From a virus: DNA of 64,000 nucleotides. Positions within the stretch are counted from its first letter, which is position 1; every line of letters starts with the position of its first letter. The position numbers were made by a program, and so were the translations under genes. Below are positions 7,898 through 17,940 of this stretch, in pieces. The notes under the pieces are model-generated. The model saw only the letters and a list, made by a program, of their open reading frames with translations, did not search any database and was not told the DNA's origin. The DNA lies in IMG/VR virus record IMGVR_UViG_3300028608_000008, positions 1 to 64,000 of that record; one strand, written 5' to 3'.

Positions 7898-10800
7898 ATG
7901 TTGATTAAACGTTCTTGGGACGACGAAGTTGCAGAAATGCAGGCGGTCGCCGCCGAGCATTCTGACGACTTCCAACCGGAAGGAAGTGAAGAATTCATTT
8001 CGCTTTCTGCCGCTAGCGATTCCACCAAACAGCTTTCCGCGCTGCGTCCGGTTTCGCTGGACCCGGCTCGCGAAAAAGAATACACCGGTTTCTTCTTCCC
8101 GACCGGTTCCGCCAAAAGTGGCGGCGGTAAAGGCATGCTCATTTCCGTATTTCAGGATATGGCTGACGTTAACAACCGCATCAACGCTTTCTTCGGGTTC
8201 ATGCGTAACCTGCTGATCGACGGGCGAAACATTTTCCGTTTGGAAGACGACCCGGAAGCGCTGAAAGCTCGCGTTGTCGCAATGTACAATCGCGCAATCA
8301 GCGACGATCTGCACGGCACCAACCCGGACAACGACACCCAAACGTTTTTGATGGCGTTCATGGCTGGTCGCATGCACACCGTTGTAGCGTCGGACGTTTT
8401 CAAAAACGGCATTGACGTTTCCATGAGTTGCGGCGCTACCGCTTCCGAAGCCCCGTCGTATATGTTTGGCGCCAACAACCGTTCGGGCCGGAAACTCACC
8501 AACACCAACGTCACCAACCCGTACTACTCGCACCTGCGTTCCGCGCAAGACGAACGCCTGCAAGCGTGGTCTTCGCCGACCTGCTTGAAAGTTTTGAAAG
8601 CGGCAAAAGAAATCGTCGAGTTCCTGTACGGCGATGCCAACATTTCGCACAAAATGCGAAACCGCACTCTGCCGGTAAACACCAAGTTTGAAGAAATCGA
8701 ACTGATCTTCGAACGCGTCGTCGGTATCGAACTGCCGAAAACCATCGTCCGCAACATGACGTTCACCCGTGCTTCGCTTGACCAGTTCATCGCCATCGAC
8801 ATTTTCCGTTTCCCTTCGAAAGAAGTTTTGGAAATCGCGAAAGGCGCTGCTGACACCAGCGTCAACGGTGACACTGCCGATTCTGACGGCCTGATTAACG
8901 CGCAAATCAACGACCCGAACCGCATCGTTCCGGAAGCTGAATTGCTCAACGGTCAAATCCGCATTACTCCTCGTTTCACCTTCGAGGAAGACATTGCGCG
9001 TTTCATCACGCAAGCTCCGGAAAACCGTGCGCCTTCGCTGTACGTTTTGAACAACTGGTTCTCGATTTGGTCGCGCCAATTCCTGCGTACCCGTAGCGGT
9101 CGCAAAAAGGCTGGCGATCACGGCCCATCGAACGCTTCGTTGAAAATGAACGAAATCCCGCGCTACATTCTGCCGGTTTCCTCGGTAACGAATGTGACCG
9201 CTGCCCGTAAATCGGAAGGTCTGGTAACGGAAAACAGCCGTGCAAACGAAGACGGTCTGTATCTCGATCCAAACGGCACCATCAAGTATCGCCCGGACGC
9301 AAAAGTTCGTGACGAACTGAAACTGGCGACCGATTACGAAAACATCTGCGAAGAACTGTTTGCTCTTTGCGGCCGCTACAAAGTAAACAGTTCGTTCTTT
9401 GCTCTCGATCCGGGTCGTGCCAACTTCCCGCAAGTTCCTGACGCAGATTACGAGCGTATGTCGGCGCTGCAAAAACAAGCGGCTGCTTTCACCGGCACAA
9501 TCATTTCGTATGACTGGGACTACGGTATCGCCATTCGCGCTACCAGCCTCGCTGGCGTTCTGGAAACCGAAGTGCAAGTTGGTCAGAAACGCCCTGACAG
9601 TCTGGCAATTGCCGACTATCTTGGTATGAACTTGGCGGACCCGAATTCGCCAAAGCCTGTGCAGAAAGATTTTGCATCGGCAATGTATCTGATGACCACC
9701 AACATCACCACCATCGACGACGTTGCAAAACACGCCGGTAAAAACTTCGGTTCGGAATACGACCCGCGTGCCTTCGCTTCTGCGCCGGGCTCGCCTCTGC
9801 ACGACGTACTGACTTTCTATTTCCAAAACGTGTTTGTGGAAAAGAAATTCATGTCGCTGCAAGAACTGGCCCAACAGGCCATGCGCAATCTTGGCTACGG
9901 TCAAGAACTGCCGGAAAACGGCAAAGACAATCTGCGCATGTACTCCAGTTGGTTCACCAATGACGGCGCGCCAAAACAAACTTACGTTGGCACTCACCTG
10001 CGTTCTATCGAAGCGGTGCTGGCTGCGTTTGGTAACGTACTGAGTGAAGCGGCTGGCGGCACCAGTTCGAATATGTACAACCAGATCATTCAGGAATCGG
10101 GCGGCGGTCGCATCACCCGTACTGAAATGAATCAGCGGATTCAGGAACACGAAGATTACTTCGCTCCGCACATCAGCCCGATGCACGATTTCGGCAAGCT
10201 GTACGGTTACTTCGGCGGTCAGATTCTCAAACTGATCTTCGACGAAATCAACAAACTCGATCCGAAAGATTTGATTGGTGGCAAGCCGGGCCGTCAGTCT
10301 TACGAGGTTCAAAACACTTTCGGTGGAACGCAAACCGTCACTGTCCGTCGCATCACCAACATGGACGTGATGGAAACAATCAAACCGATTGCCGTCATGC
10401 TGGGCAAATACGTTCCGAACAAGGAAACTCTGTTCGAACAAGCTCACGCGCAGATGGAATCCATCGGCAAAAACCCAAGTTTCTCTGCCGACGATTTGAT
10501 CGTTCCGGGTCTGCAAGAAAAACGCGCTGTGTTCCCGCACCAGTTGGATACGCAAGCGTACCTCCGCAAGAAAGAGCCGCCACCGTTTGCAATTCTGGCG
10601 ATTTCTCCGGGCGGCGGTAAAACCGGTATCGGCACCATGGACCTTGCTGCACTGGCCCATGAATTGCTGTCGCTGAATGTTCGCGTGAAACCTTTGGTAA
10701 TCGCGCCGGACAACCTGATTAAAACATGGTGTGACGATATCAAGTATTTCCTCGGGGATACTTGGAACGCGGTGCCAATTTCGACCGCGATCATGGCACG

Positions 10801-13800
10801 TTGGGGCGCTGAGCGTCTGCAAGAAATCATCGACAACGCGCCACCAAACACCATCTTCATCACCGGCATGGCGTTTATGTCCAACGCCCGCCAAAACGTT
10901 GTAATCGGTACTTCGGTTGTTCGTATTTCCGGCCACCAAGAGTTTATCAAACGCTTGGCCCCGAACTACATTCTGATCGACGAATCGCACAAACTGAAAA
11001 ACAACGCTTCGCAGCGCCACAAAATCGTGAAGTCTGTAACCACTGCAACTTTCGTTAAGTGGTTGCGTATTGCGTCCGGTACTCTGATGCCGAACACGCC
11101 TTCCGACTTGGAAGCGCAGGTCAACCTGTACTCGCCGCACATTTTCCGTGCGGGTGAACTGTCGGACCTGAAAACCGAAGACGCCGAAGCTGCGGAAAAG
11201 AAACTGAAACTCGGCGGCGAAACCATTCCGACTTGGCAGGCTGGTACTCCAAGCCGCGCGCGTGAAAAGCTGGGCCGTTACGGCGCTGTGATTTACAAAA
11301 AGCGTAAGGAATGGGCGTGGATGTTGCCATCGCCAATCGAAAGTTTCCACGGTATCCCGCTGGTTGACGACAATGCCGAAGGGCAGGAACGCGCCGACCA
11401 AGAACTGCACGAACAGCTTTACGCTACCGTGTTGGATATCACCGAAAAGGCGATCAAAGAACTTTTCGACGCCGCAAAATCTGTTCACTCGCAACGCGCA
11501 AGTGCTGGCGATGACGACGATGAAAAGATGGACGAAAACACCAGTACCGATTCCCGTGTGGATGACGTTGCTGATGGTCTGCCAGAAGGCGTGGACGCCG
11601 AAGCGTTCAAAGAGTACATGGCGCGTTTCGAGCGTTTGATTATCGCTCCGGAATACGACCCGCTCTACAAAAACATTTTCGGCGAAGGCAAACGTTACGT
11701 TAGCCGAAAAGCGAAATACATTGCCAAACTGATTGAACGCCACTTCAATCCGCCGACTTGGACCAGCGAAGGCGTAATGCCGACGTATGACGCGGAAGGC
11801 AAACCGACTACTCGCCATTACAACGAGTACGATTTGGTGCAGTTCAAAGGCGACTGGTGGCTGGCGCGGAAATTCGATTCTTCGACCGACAAGCTTCTGC
11901 CTCTGCCGGACGAAACCATCGGTATTCCGCCGGACAAAAACCCGGACGTGTGGAAAAAGGAACCACTCGGCAAAGTAATCGTCATCACCCGTTACACGCA
12001 TTCGGCGCAGGCTGTTTTCGATGCGCTGTCTCCGGAATACCAAAAGCAGGCCACTGTCTTCACCGGCAAAAACGGCAACAAGTGGAAAGGTTTCGAAGAA
12101 TTCAAAACCGATCCGCGCCGCACCATCCTGATCGCCAACGAACAGGGTATGTCGGAAGGTCACAACTTGCAAATGGCTTCCCGCATTATCCGTGCGGAAT
12201 CGCCATGGGGTCCGGGTGAACTGGATCAAACCAGTGCGCGTATTTTCCGTCCTGATCCGAAAGGCGCAGAAGAAGGCGAACTGTACCGGGATATCATTTA
12301 TCTCGACTGGGTACTGGCCGACAACACAATGGAAGTTGCCAAACAGGCACGCGTTATTTCCAAAGTGTTTGCGACGACCCGCGTTGAGGAAAGTGAAAAC
12401 GAACTTTACGCTCCAGTGTTCAAGCGTTTCGTGGTTCCAACTCACGAAGATATGCCGGAACTGGGCATGGGTGTCGAGGCGCTGCGTAACCGCTCGCGTC
12501 TGAGCGACGAACCGTACCGCACCATGCGTCGTGCTTATGGCGCGTTGAATGGCGTGGAACGGAAAGAGTTTAACGAAATGCGCGTCAACGGCGAAGCCGG
12601 TTTGATTCCGATTGCGGCCCAACCGTCGCTGCCGGATGCGAAAAAGATTCGCGTTCCGTTCGTTGCCAACCAAGACATTCCTGACCCGAATGGCTGGAAA
12701 CCGCAAACCATCGAGAAGCTGATTTCTTCTAGCGAAGAAGTTCGCAACGATCCAAACAAAGGACTCGTTGGTCTGCCGGTAATCACCGACTTCGGTACTG
12801 GTCGAATCGTTTCGTGCCGTCTGCGAAACAATCCGGACAGCCCGGTTTCCTCGGTGAAAGTGAAGTTCAAAAACCCGCCGCCCGGTGTCAGTGCGGTAAT
12901 GACTTTCGACGTGCTCGGTGCGGTATACACTCCGACCAAACAAGTATCGTCGTTGGACTGGGACGAAAACTTCGAAGTGTCGCTGAACTACCGCGATGCC
13001 GACCTCAAGAAAGAAGCGCAACTCGACAAGAAATTGCGTGAGCAGGAAGAAGCGGCCGAAAAAGAACGCAAGGCAAAAGCGAAGCGCGAAGAAAACGAAG
13101 CCAATACTCGCATTCGTGCGAAGGTGGCTGGCGACAAGCGCAAAGAAAACATCAAGGAAGGCAAGCCGCTCAACCAAGGCGTTACGTTTGATCCGAACGT
13201 TGACAAGAAAATCAAAACCGGCGTCATCCCGAACTTCAAAGGTGACACTTCGGTTTCGGTTCACCCGGCGTTCAACCACGGGTATCTCACGCTGGAAGGC
13301 GAGTTCGAAGGGCCAGAAGTAAACCTGAAAAAACTCGGCTTCAAATTCAGCGGCGAGTACGTCTTCATCACCGTGAAGCGTTACAACAATCTGGCGGCGA
13401 TCTTCGATTACCTCGAAGAACATTTCGAATTGTCGAAAGCAACCGAGCAGCGCCTGAATGACGTTCAAGACGCATTCGAAGCGGGCAAACGTGGCCTGTA
13501 CAATTTGGAACTGGTTTCGCCAGCGACCATGCCGATGTTCTTTGCCACTCGCAAGAAAATCGTTACCAACCGGAAAGAAGTTCGGGTTTACCCAATCTTC
13601 ATGGCTGACGAATTGATGCTCGCCGTCGATTTGGCTACCAGCCCGGCGATTCGCAAACACATCGGTAAAGCTGTTCCGGGTGCTGCGGCGAAATGGCAAT
13701 TGAGCGACGGTCACTGGTTCTTCTTCGCTGACGGTAAAACGCAAGTGAAGGAAAAGATTGCCGAAATCAAACGCAATGGTTACACCATCACGAACGAGAA

Positions 13801-13864
13801 AGAGGCCGCGAAGGAACTGGCCGAAATCAAGTTCCGCAAAGCTCGCGCACCGAAAGAGAAATGA
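7898..13864 (+). CDS. Giant SNF2/SF2-type helicase-like ATPase
   Basis: This 1988-residue protein is one of the largest in the window. A bipartite helicase core lies at about residues 880-1520. The Walker A lysine is K908 in a GGGKTG motif, the motif II box is D1028-ESH, and the motif VI region has Q1444-x3-R1448-x2-R1451 beside an aspartate-proline pair. This arrangement is typical of SNF2-like DNA translocases. An acidic insert sits near residue 1210. The 880-residue N-terminal part has no motif I recognise; residues about 1700-1760 form a very charged coiled coil, and a C-terminal domain follows. Phage proteins of this size and type include DarB-like antirestriction helicases, but no methyltransferase NPPF/Y motif is visible. 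DNA translocation, injection protection or genome remodelling are possible roles. Confidence 0.85.
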   Translation: MLIKRSWDDEVAEMQAVAAEHSDDFQPEGSEEFISLSAASDSTKQLSALRPVSLDPAREKEYTGFFFPTGSAKSGGGKGMLISVFQDMADVNNRINAFFGFMRNLLIDGRNIFRLEDDPEALKARVVAMYNRAISDDLHGTNPDNDTQTFLMAFMAGRMHTVVASDVFKNGIDVSMSCGATASEAPSYMFGANNRSGRKLTNTNVTNPYYSHLRSAQDERLQAWSSPTCLKVLKAAKEIVEFLYGDANISHKMRNRTLPVNTKFEEIELIFERVVGIELPKTIVRNMTFTRASLDQFIAIDIFRFPSKEVLEIAKGAADTSVNGDTADSDGLINAQINDPNRIVPEAELLNGQIRITPRFTFEEDIARFITQAPENRAPSLYVLNNWFSIWSRQFLRTRSGRKKAGDHGPSNASLKMNEIPRYILPVSSVTNVTAARKSEGLVTENSRANEDGLYLDPNGTIKYRPDAKVRDELKLATDYENICEELFALCGRYKVNSSFFALDPGRANFPQVPDADYERMSALQKQAAAFTGTIISYDWDYGIAIRATSLAGVLETEVQVGQKRPDSLAIADYLGMNLADPNSPKPVQKDFASAMYLMTTNITTIDDVAKHAGKNFGSEYDPRAFASAPGSPLHDVLTFYFQNVFVEKKFMSLQELAQQAMRNLGYGQELPENGKDNLRMYSSWFTNDGAPKQTYVGTHLRSIEAVLAAFGNVLSEAAGGTSSNMYNQIIQESGGGRITRTEMNQRIQEHEDYFAPHISPMHDFGKLYGYFGGQILKLIFDEINKLDPKDLIGGKPGRQSYEVQNTFGGTQTVTVRRITNMDVMETIKPIAVMLGKYVPNKETLFEQAHAQMESIGKNPSFSADDLIVPGLQEKRAVFPHQLDTQAYLRKKEPPPFAILAISPGGGKTGIGTMDLAALAHELLSLNVRVKPLVIAPDNLIKTWCDDIKYFLGDTWNAVPISTAIMARWGAERLQEIIDNAPPNTIFITGMAFMSNARQNVVIGTSVVRISGHQEFIKRLAPNYILIDESHKLKNNASQRHKIVKSVTTATFVKWLRIASGTLMPNTPSDLEAQVNLYSPHIFRAGELSDLKTEDAEAAEKKLKLGGETIPTWQAGTPSRAREKLGRYGAVIYKKRKEWAWMLPSPIESFHGIPLVDDNAEGQERADQELHEQLYATVLDITEKAIKELFDAAKSVHSQRASAGDDDDEKMDENTSTDSRVDDVADGLPEGVDAEAFKEYMARFERLIIAPEYDPLYKNIFGEGKRYVSRKAKYIAKLIERHFNPPTWTSEGVMPTYDAEGKPTTRHYNEYDLVQFKGDWWLARKFDSSTDKLLPLPDETIGIPPDKNPDVWKKEPLGKVIVITRYTHSAQAVFDALSPEYQKQATVFTGKNGNKWKGFEEFKTDPRRTILIANEQGMSEGHNLQMASRIIRAESPWGPGELDQTSARIFRPDPKGAEEGELYRDIIYLDWVLADNTMEVAKQARVISKVFATTRVEESENELYAPVFKRFVVPTHEDMPELGMGVEALRNRSRLSDEPYRTMRRAYGALNGVERKEFNEMRVNGEAGLIPIAAQPSLPDAKKIRVPFVANQDIPDPNGWKPQTIEKLISSSEEVRNDPNKGLVGLPVITDFGTGRIVSCRLRNNPDSPVSSVKVKFKNPPPGVSAVMTFDVLGAVYTPTKQVSSLDWDENFEVSLNYRDADLKKEAQLDKKLREQEEAAEKERKAKAKREENEANTRIRAKVAGDKRKENIKEGKPLNQGVTFDPNVDKKIKTGVIPNFKGDTSVSVHPAFNHGYLTLEGEFEGPEVNLKKLGFKFSGEYVFITVKRYNNLAAIFDYLEEHFELSKATEQRLNDVQDAFEAGKRGLYNLELVSPATMPMFFATRKKIVTNRKEVRVYPIFMADELMLAVDLATSPAIRKHIGKAVPGAAAKWQLSDGHWFFFADGKTQVKEKIAEIKRNGYTITNEKEAAKELAEIKFRKARAPKEK

Positions 13865-13868
13865 TGCA

Positions 13869-13886
13869 ATGGGCCAAGGACGGCCC
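13869..13886 (+). other. Intergenic hairpin
   Basis: The hairpin TGGGCC-aaggac-GGCCCA lies between the ATPase gene and the next start. There is no T run, so it is more likely an mRNA end-protection or translation-spacing hairpin than a terminator. Confidence 0.4.
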
Positions 13887-13906
13887 ACTTCATTCGGGAG
13901 AACAAT

Positions 13907-14314
13907 ATGCAATACAGCAAAATGGAACTGCAAGCGCAGCAAGTTGTGCTCGCATATCTCGGGTTTTACAAAGGGCCAATCGACGGCATCTGGTCGGGCG
14001 ACTCGATCAGTGCAAAACGTCGTTTCGAATGTGACGATTTGTTCATTCCTGCGGCGCCGTCGAACGGTCTTCCCTTCCAACACAAATGCAAACTGCCAAA
14101 AGGTTTGCTGTGGGACAAGGACGGTTTGCTGGGCCATCGCGGCCTGACTACCGAAAAGGCTACGGAAATCATGAACACGCAACAGAAGAAAACTGCTGCG
14201 CCATTGACCCAAAAGCCGCAAGGTAAAGAGCAGCCGCAAGGTAAAGAACAGCCGAAAGTGGAAACACAGAAAGCTGTTGCGGAAACCGAGGTGCGGGAAA
14301 ATGAGGCGGAGTGA
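13907..14314 (+). CDS. Peptidoglycan-binding-like domain protein
   Basis: This 135-residue protein begins with a segment (about residues 8-40) carrying the pattern of peptidoglycan-binding domain 1: a helix with Gln and Val, then LGFYKGPIDGIW, then an Ala-x-x-x-Phe helix. The C-terminal half is low complexity, with two copies of QGKEQP and Glu/Lys-rich residues. In phages such domains appear on endolysins and tail or DNA-associated proteins. Here there is no catalytic domain attached, so the ligand is unknown. It has a GGGAGA ribosome binding site. Confidence 0.55.
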   Translation: MQYSKMELQAQQVVLAYLGFYKGPIDGIWSGDSISAKRRFECDDLFIPAAPSNGLPFQHKCKLPKGLLWDKDGLLGHRGLTTEKATEIMNTQQKKTAAPLTQKPQGKEQPQGKEQPKVETQKAVAETEVRENEAE

Positions 14315-14798
14315 GGTTTCACTTCATTACGCCGAATTCAAGAATAAGCAAAACGGTTTGACCTACCGCTTGCTTGCCTCGAACCTGCCAAACTTGATTC
14401 CCGGCCATGTGAGTTCGGATGCCTTCGGGTTTTTCGGATTGGGATCAGGTGAGTTTGATACGGCCCGCATCGTGAAGTTGCCAATGGTCAAGGCAATCGA
14501 ACCCGACATTGATTTCATGAGTGCGCTTTTGTACTGGCGCCAGAAACCGGAATTCGTTGGGTTCATCGACGCAAGGCCAGAGCACAATCCATTGATCTTA
14601 TTGGACGGCGACGAAACAGCGTTTGCCGACCTGCCGATCAACTGGCAAGTGTACACACAACTTGGCGATTACGACAACGCGCTGGAAACTCTCGGTGCGT
14701 TTTCGCGAATTCACGCGGCGTACCCGAAGCATGAGCAGCATCGCATTCGCTGCGCTCGCTTTCGGGATTACGTCAAGCTGAACAAACCAAGGTACTGA
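14301..14798 (+). CDS. Unknown protein
   Basis: This 165-residue protein is not recognised. The ATG at 14301 (after GGGAAA) overlaps the previous gene by 14 bases; an upstream TTG at 14277 is less likely. The sequence is globular, mixed alpha/beta, with several Trp and Phe. A strong terminator follows, so it ends the operon that began at 5741. Confidence 0.55.
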   Translation: MRRSEVSLHYAEFKNKQNGLTYRLLASNLPNLIPGHVSSDAFGFFGLGSGEFDTARIVKLPMVKAIEPDIDFMSALLYWRQKPEFVGFIDARPEHNPLILLDGDETAFADLPINWQVYTQLGDYDNALETLGAFSRIHAAYPKHEQHRIRCARFRDYVKLNKPRY

Positions 14799-14805
14799 GT
14801 CGAAC

Positions 14806-14833
14806 AAGGGGAGCCATTACGGTTCCCCTTTTT
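14806..14833 (+). terminator. Rho-independent terminator
   Basis: A 10-bp stem (AAGGGGAGCC pairing with GGTTCCCCTT, one G-T pair) with loop ATTAC is followed by TTT. It separates the ATPase operon from the replication operon starting at 14899. Confidence 0.85.
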
Positions 14834-14898
14834 CGTTTCTGGCCCCTTTCGGAAAACTGTAAAACTCGATTGATATCTCAACCCCCGGTGGATATGTC

Positions 14899-17800
14899 AT
14901 GCAGTATCAACACGTTCCGTTTTCTGATTTTCGCTACAGCAAGGCAGTGCGCGCCCACGAGTTTACTGATTTCAGTTACGTGGAACTCGCGAAGCACCGC
15001 GTCAAGAAAGCTCCAAAGATTCTTTTCGTTCTCGACTACACCCCGCGTGAATCCCTGCGCAGCGCCCAACTTCTGAAAGGTCCAACCGGCGAACTGCTGG
15101 CAAACATCATGGAAGTGGCGACCGATGTTTACGGCGCGCCAGAAATCGAAGACCGCGATTGGTTGGCAATCTCTTACCACTCGCTGAAAACGCAAGGTAT
15201 GTCTGACTCCTTCAAAGAGGAAGCGCACCGTGATTTCAAAAAGCGTTTGCAGTATGTCATCACGCAATACAAACCGGAAGTCGTGGTCACGTTTGGCCCC
15301 GATCCGTACAAGGCGCTGAATGGTGAATTCCTTGATAAGTACAAAGGCAAGGACGGCGTTCAGTATCAGCATTTTTATGGCGTGCCGATTGAAACCACGG
15401 TCACGCACAAAGACGCAACGCACAAGTTTCAACACGTTCCAACGGTCAGCCTGCACACGCTGTTGACCGGCGACGATAAAGGTGGCTCGCTCGCAATCAT
15501 CGGCTATGCCGGTCGGAATATGACCACGGCTCTCAACCGTGGCAAACTCATGTACGAGATTCCGAAACTCGATTACAAAATCGAAATGGTTGACACGATC
15601 AAGAAATTCAACGCCATGTACAAAGACATTTGTGCGGCGAAGGTCGTGGCAATCGACTCGGAAACCAAAAACCTTTACAAGCGGATGAACCAAACGCTGA
15701 CGTGGCAGTTCAGCACAAACGCAAACCACGCGTACATCCTGCCGTTCTTGCATAAAGACTCACCGTTCCTTCCGGACGAAATCGAGTACATCAAGAAAAA
15801 GCTTCGCCTGTATTTCGAGCGAACCAACAAAAACAAAATCCAGATTTACGCCAACGCCGCGTTCGACTTGAACTGCGCCCGGCGTGACTTGGGTGTTCGG
15901 TATTTCAAATCCCCAGTGTGGGACGTTTTCGCAGGCGAGTTTGCCATTGACGAAAACATGAAATTCCTTCAATCGGTTACTGGTAAAAACTACTATAGCC
16001 TTTTGAACATCACCATGCAGTACGGCTGCCGCGCCTATTACGAATCCGATTTCGGAAAGGAAAAGCGCGCAACCATTGTGGACCAAGACCTCGAAGGGCC
16101 TGTGCTAACGTACATGGCCCTAGACGTGGTTCTACTGCACCACATCCGCAAACTGCAAATACGCAAAGCGAAAGATTTCGGGTACGAAAAATACCAATCC
16201 ATCGTTGGCGAGCAGCTTTCGGACCTTGTGCATTCGCTGGGCAACCTTGAATACAATGGCGCGTACATCGACATTGACTGGTTGTTCAAACTGAAATCGC
16301 AAGACAGCCCAATCGTTTCCGAACGGGCGAAGGTAATCAAAGCGCTCAACGCGACGAAGGGCGTACAGAAAACCAATCAGTTGTTGATTAAGGAATCGGG
16401 CGCGCCAGCCGTTGGGTTGTTTGGTCGCGTCAATCTGCAAATCTTCAACATCCGAAAAGAGGAACACAAGCAGAAGCTGTTCTTTGAAGTGCTCGGCCTC
16501 AAACCGATCTTCATGAAAAAGGATGGCACCGGGAAGATCGACAAAGACTTCCAAGAGAAATACAAAGACGTTGAGGAAGTGAAGCTCTATAACGAGCTGA
16601 CCAAACTCAACAAGCTGTACAACGCATATGTGAAATCGTTTATTCGCCAGTGGGGCGACGATGCCGATATGCGGTTCGATACTCGAATCCGGCCACGCTT
16701 CGGTTATCTGGATGTTGTGACCGGTCGAACCAGTGCGAAAAAGCCCAGCCTGCAACAGATTCCGTCGCGTGGCGAAATGGGCAAAAACATCAAACGTCTT
16801 TTCGTTTCGGAGAAAGGCCGACTCATTATTAAGGTGGACTACGCGGCTCACGAAGTCCGTGGTTGGTCCTTGATTTCGGGCGACCTTGGCGTTGCAGAAG
16901 CGTTCCGTGTTGGTCTGGACCTGCGTGAGAAATTCAAAATCAAACCGACGCCAGAACTCGGTGCTGAAATTGAATTGAAGGGCGACGTTCACAAGATCAA
17001 TGCCGCTTACTTCTTCCGGATGAAAATCGAAGACGTAGACAAGCCGAAACGTAACAGCGTTAAGCAGGTAATCTTCGGTTTGATTTACCAGCAATCGGCA
17101 AAAGGTACTGCGAAGTCGATCAAGGCAACGGTCGAGGAAGTTGAAGACCTGACCAAAAAGTTCTTCAAACGCTTCCCGGTTGGTGCGGGCTGGTTTGATC
17201 TTATCAAACAGAAAGCGCGTCAAAACCTGTTTGTGGAATCGCCGCTCGGTCGCCGCCGTAACCTGTGGGGCTTGCTGGTTCCGAAGTCGCACGAAAAGCA
17301 CGACCCGATCTTTGCGCGTAACGAACGTCAATCTGTAAACTCCCCTGTACAGGGCATGGGTTCGGACTTCATGATGATCGGTGCCCGAAACATCGAACGC
17401 TTGAAGTATGAGCATTACGAGGAACACGGCCACTATCCTGATTTCTATCAGGCGAACTCGGTTCACGACTCCCTTGAATTCAGTTGTGCCTACGCTGACT
17501 TCTGGATCGCGATTCGAATCATCGAGCAAGGTCTGACTCACGAAGTGGCGAAGGTCGTTAAAGAGCGTCACGATTTCGAATTCACCATTCCGTTGGAAAT
17601 CGACTTCGATATCGGGGCCAACCTGCGCGACTGCGACGGTTGGAACTACGCGCTTACCGGCAAGTACCCGCAGAAAGACAAAGAAAGTCTCGACACCCTT
17701 TTGGAAGTTGCTCTGAATTCTCAGATCGAAGATTTGGGTTACAAGATCAACAAGAAAGAAGTGCTCAAGCTGATCCACTCCGGGTTCGAAGAACACGCTC

Positions 17801-17940
17801 CCGAATGGGCACGCAAACAGAAGCGCTATCTGGAAAAGAAAGGGGCCACCAACGTCCTAAGCTTCAAGAAAGCGAAGGAAGAAAAAGAAGCCAAGAAGAC
17901 GAAGAAGAAAAAGTCTTCGAAACTGAAAAAGGCGGCGTAA
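14899..17940 (+). CDS. Family A DNA polymerase with UDG-like and 3'-5' exonuclease domains
   Basis: This 1013-residue replicative polymerase has three parts. Residues about 35-190 resemble the uracil-DNA glycosylase superfamily: a strand ending in LDYTP, then GPTGELLANIM, then SYHSLKT, then a helix and a strand ending VVVTFGPDPYKAL. Residues about 240-440 are a DEDD exonuclease with D253-x-E255. The C-terminal palm has motif A with catalytic D647, motif B R718-x3-K722-x3-FG-x2-Y730, and motif C with H856-D857. All catalytic polymerase residues are present. The UDG part lacks the usual acidic catalytic motif and may only bind DNA or uracil. The C-terminus ends in a Lys-rich tail. A fused UDG-like domain is, as I recall, also described for the SPO1 polymerase. 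Confidence 0.93.
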   Translation: MQYQHVPFSDFRYSKAVRAHEFTDFSYVELAKHRVKKAPKILFVLDYTPRESLRSAQLLKGPTGELLANIMEVATDVYGAPEIEDRDWLAISYHSLKTQGMSDSFKEEAHRDFKKRLQYVITQYKPEVVVTFGPDPYKALNGEFLDKYKGKDGVQYQHFYGVPIETTVTHKDATHKFQHVPTVSLHTLLTGDDKGGSLAIIGYAGRNMTTALNRGKLMYEIPKLDYKIEMVDTIKKFNAMYKDICAAKVVAIDSETKNLYKRMNQTLTWQFSTNANHAYILPFLHKDSPFLPDEIEYIKKKLRLYFERTNKNKIQIYANAAFDLNCARRDLGVRYFKSPVWDVFAGEFAIDENMKFLQSVTGKNYYSLLNITMQYGCRAYYESDFGKEKRATIVDQDLEGPVLTYMALDVVLLHHIRKLQIRKAKDFGYEKYQSIVGEQLSDLVHSLGNLEYNGAYIDIDWLFKLKSQDSPIVSERAKVIKALNATKGVQKTNQLLIKESGAPAVGLFGRVNLQIFNIRKEEHKQKLFFEVLGLKPIFMKKDGTGKIDKDFQEKYKDVEEVKLYNELTKLNKLYNAYVKSFIRQWGDDADMRFDTRIRPRFGYLDVVTGRTSAKKPSLQQIPSRGEMGKNIKRLFVSEKGRLIIKVDYAAHEVRGWSLISGDLGVAEAFRVGLDLREKFKIKPTPELGAEIELKGDVHKINAAYFFRMKIEDVDKPKRNSVKQVIFGLIYQQSAKGTAKSIKATVEEVEDLTKKFFKRFPVGAGWFDLIKQKARQNLFVESPLGRRRNLWGLLVPKSHEKHDPIFARNERQSVNSPVQGMGSDFMMIGARNIERLKYEHYEEHGHYPDFYQANSVHDSLEFSCAYADFWIAIRIIEQGLTHEVAKVVKERHDFEFTIPLEIDFDIGANLRDCDGWNYALTGKYPQKDKESLDTLLEVALNSQIEDLGYKINKKEVLKLIHSGFEEHAPEWARKQKRYLEKKGATNVLSFKKAKEEKEAKKTKKKKSSKLKKAA

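Noticed and set aside
7778-14239. A 2153-residue open frame on the minus strand opposite the giant ATPase
   Set aside because: It is the mirror of a strongly biased plus-strand gene. Because TTA, CTA and TCA codons are rare there, the complementary frame has few stops. It has no ribosome site or recognisable protein and spans several plus-strand genes and a gap.
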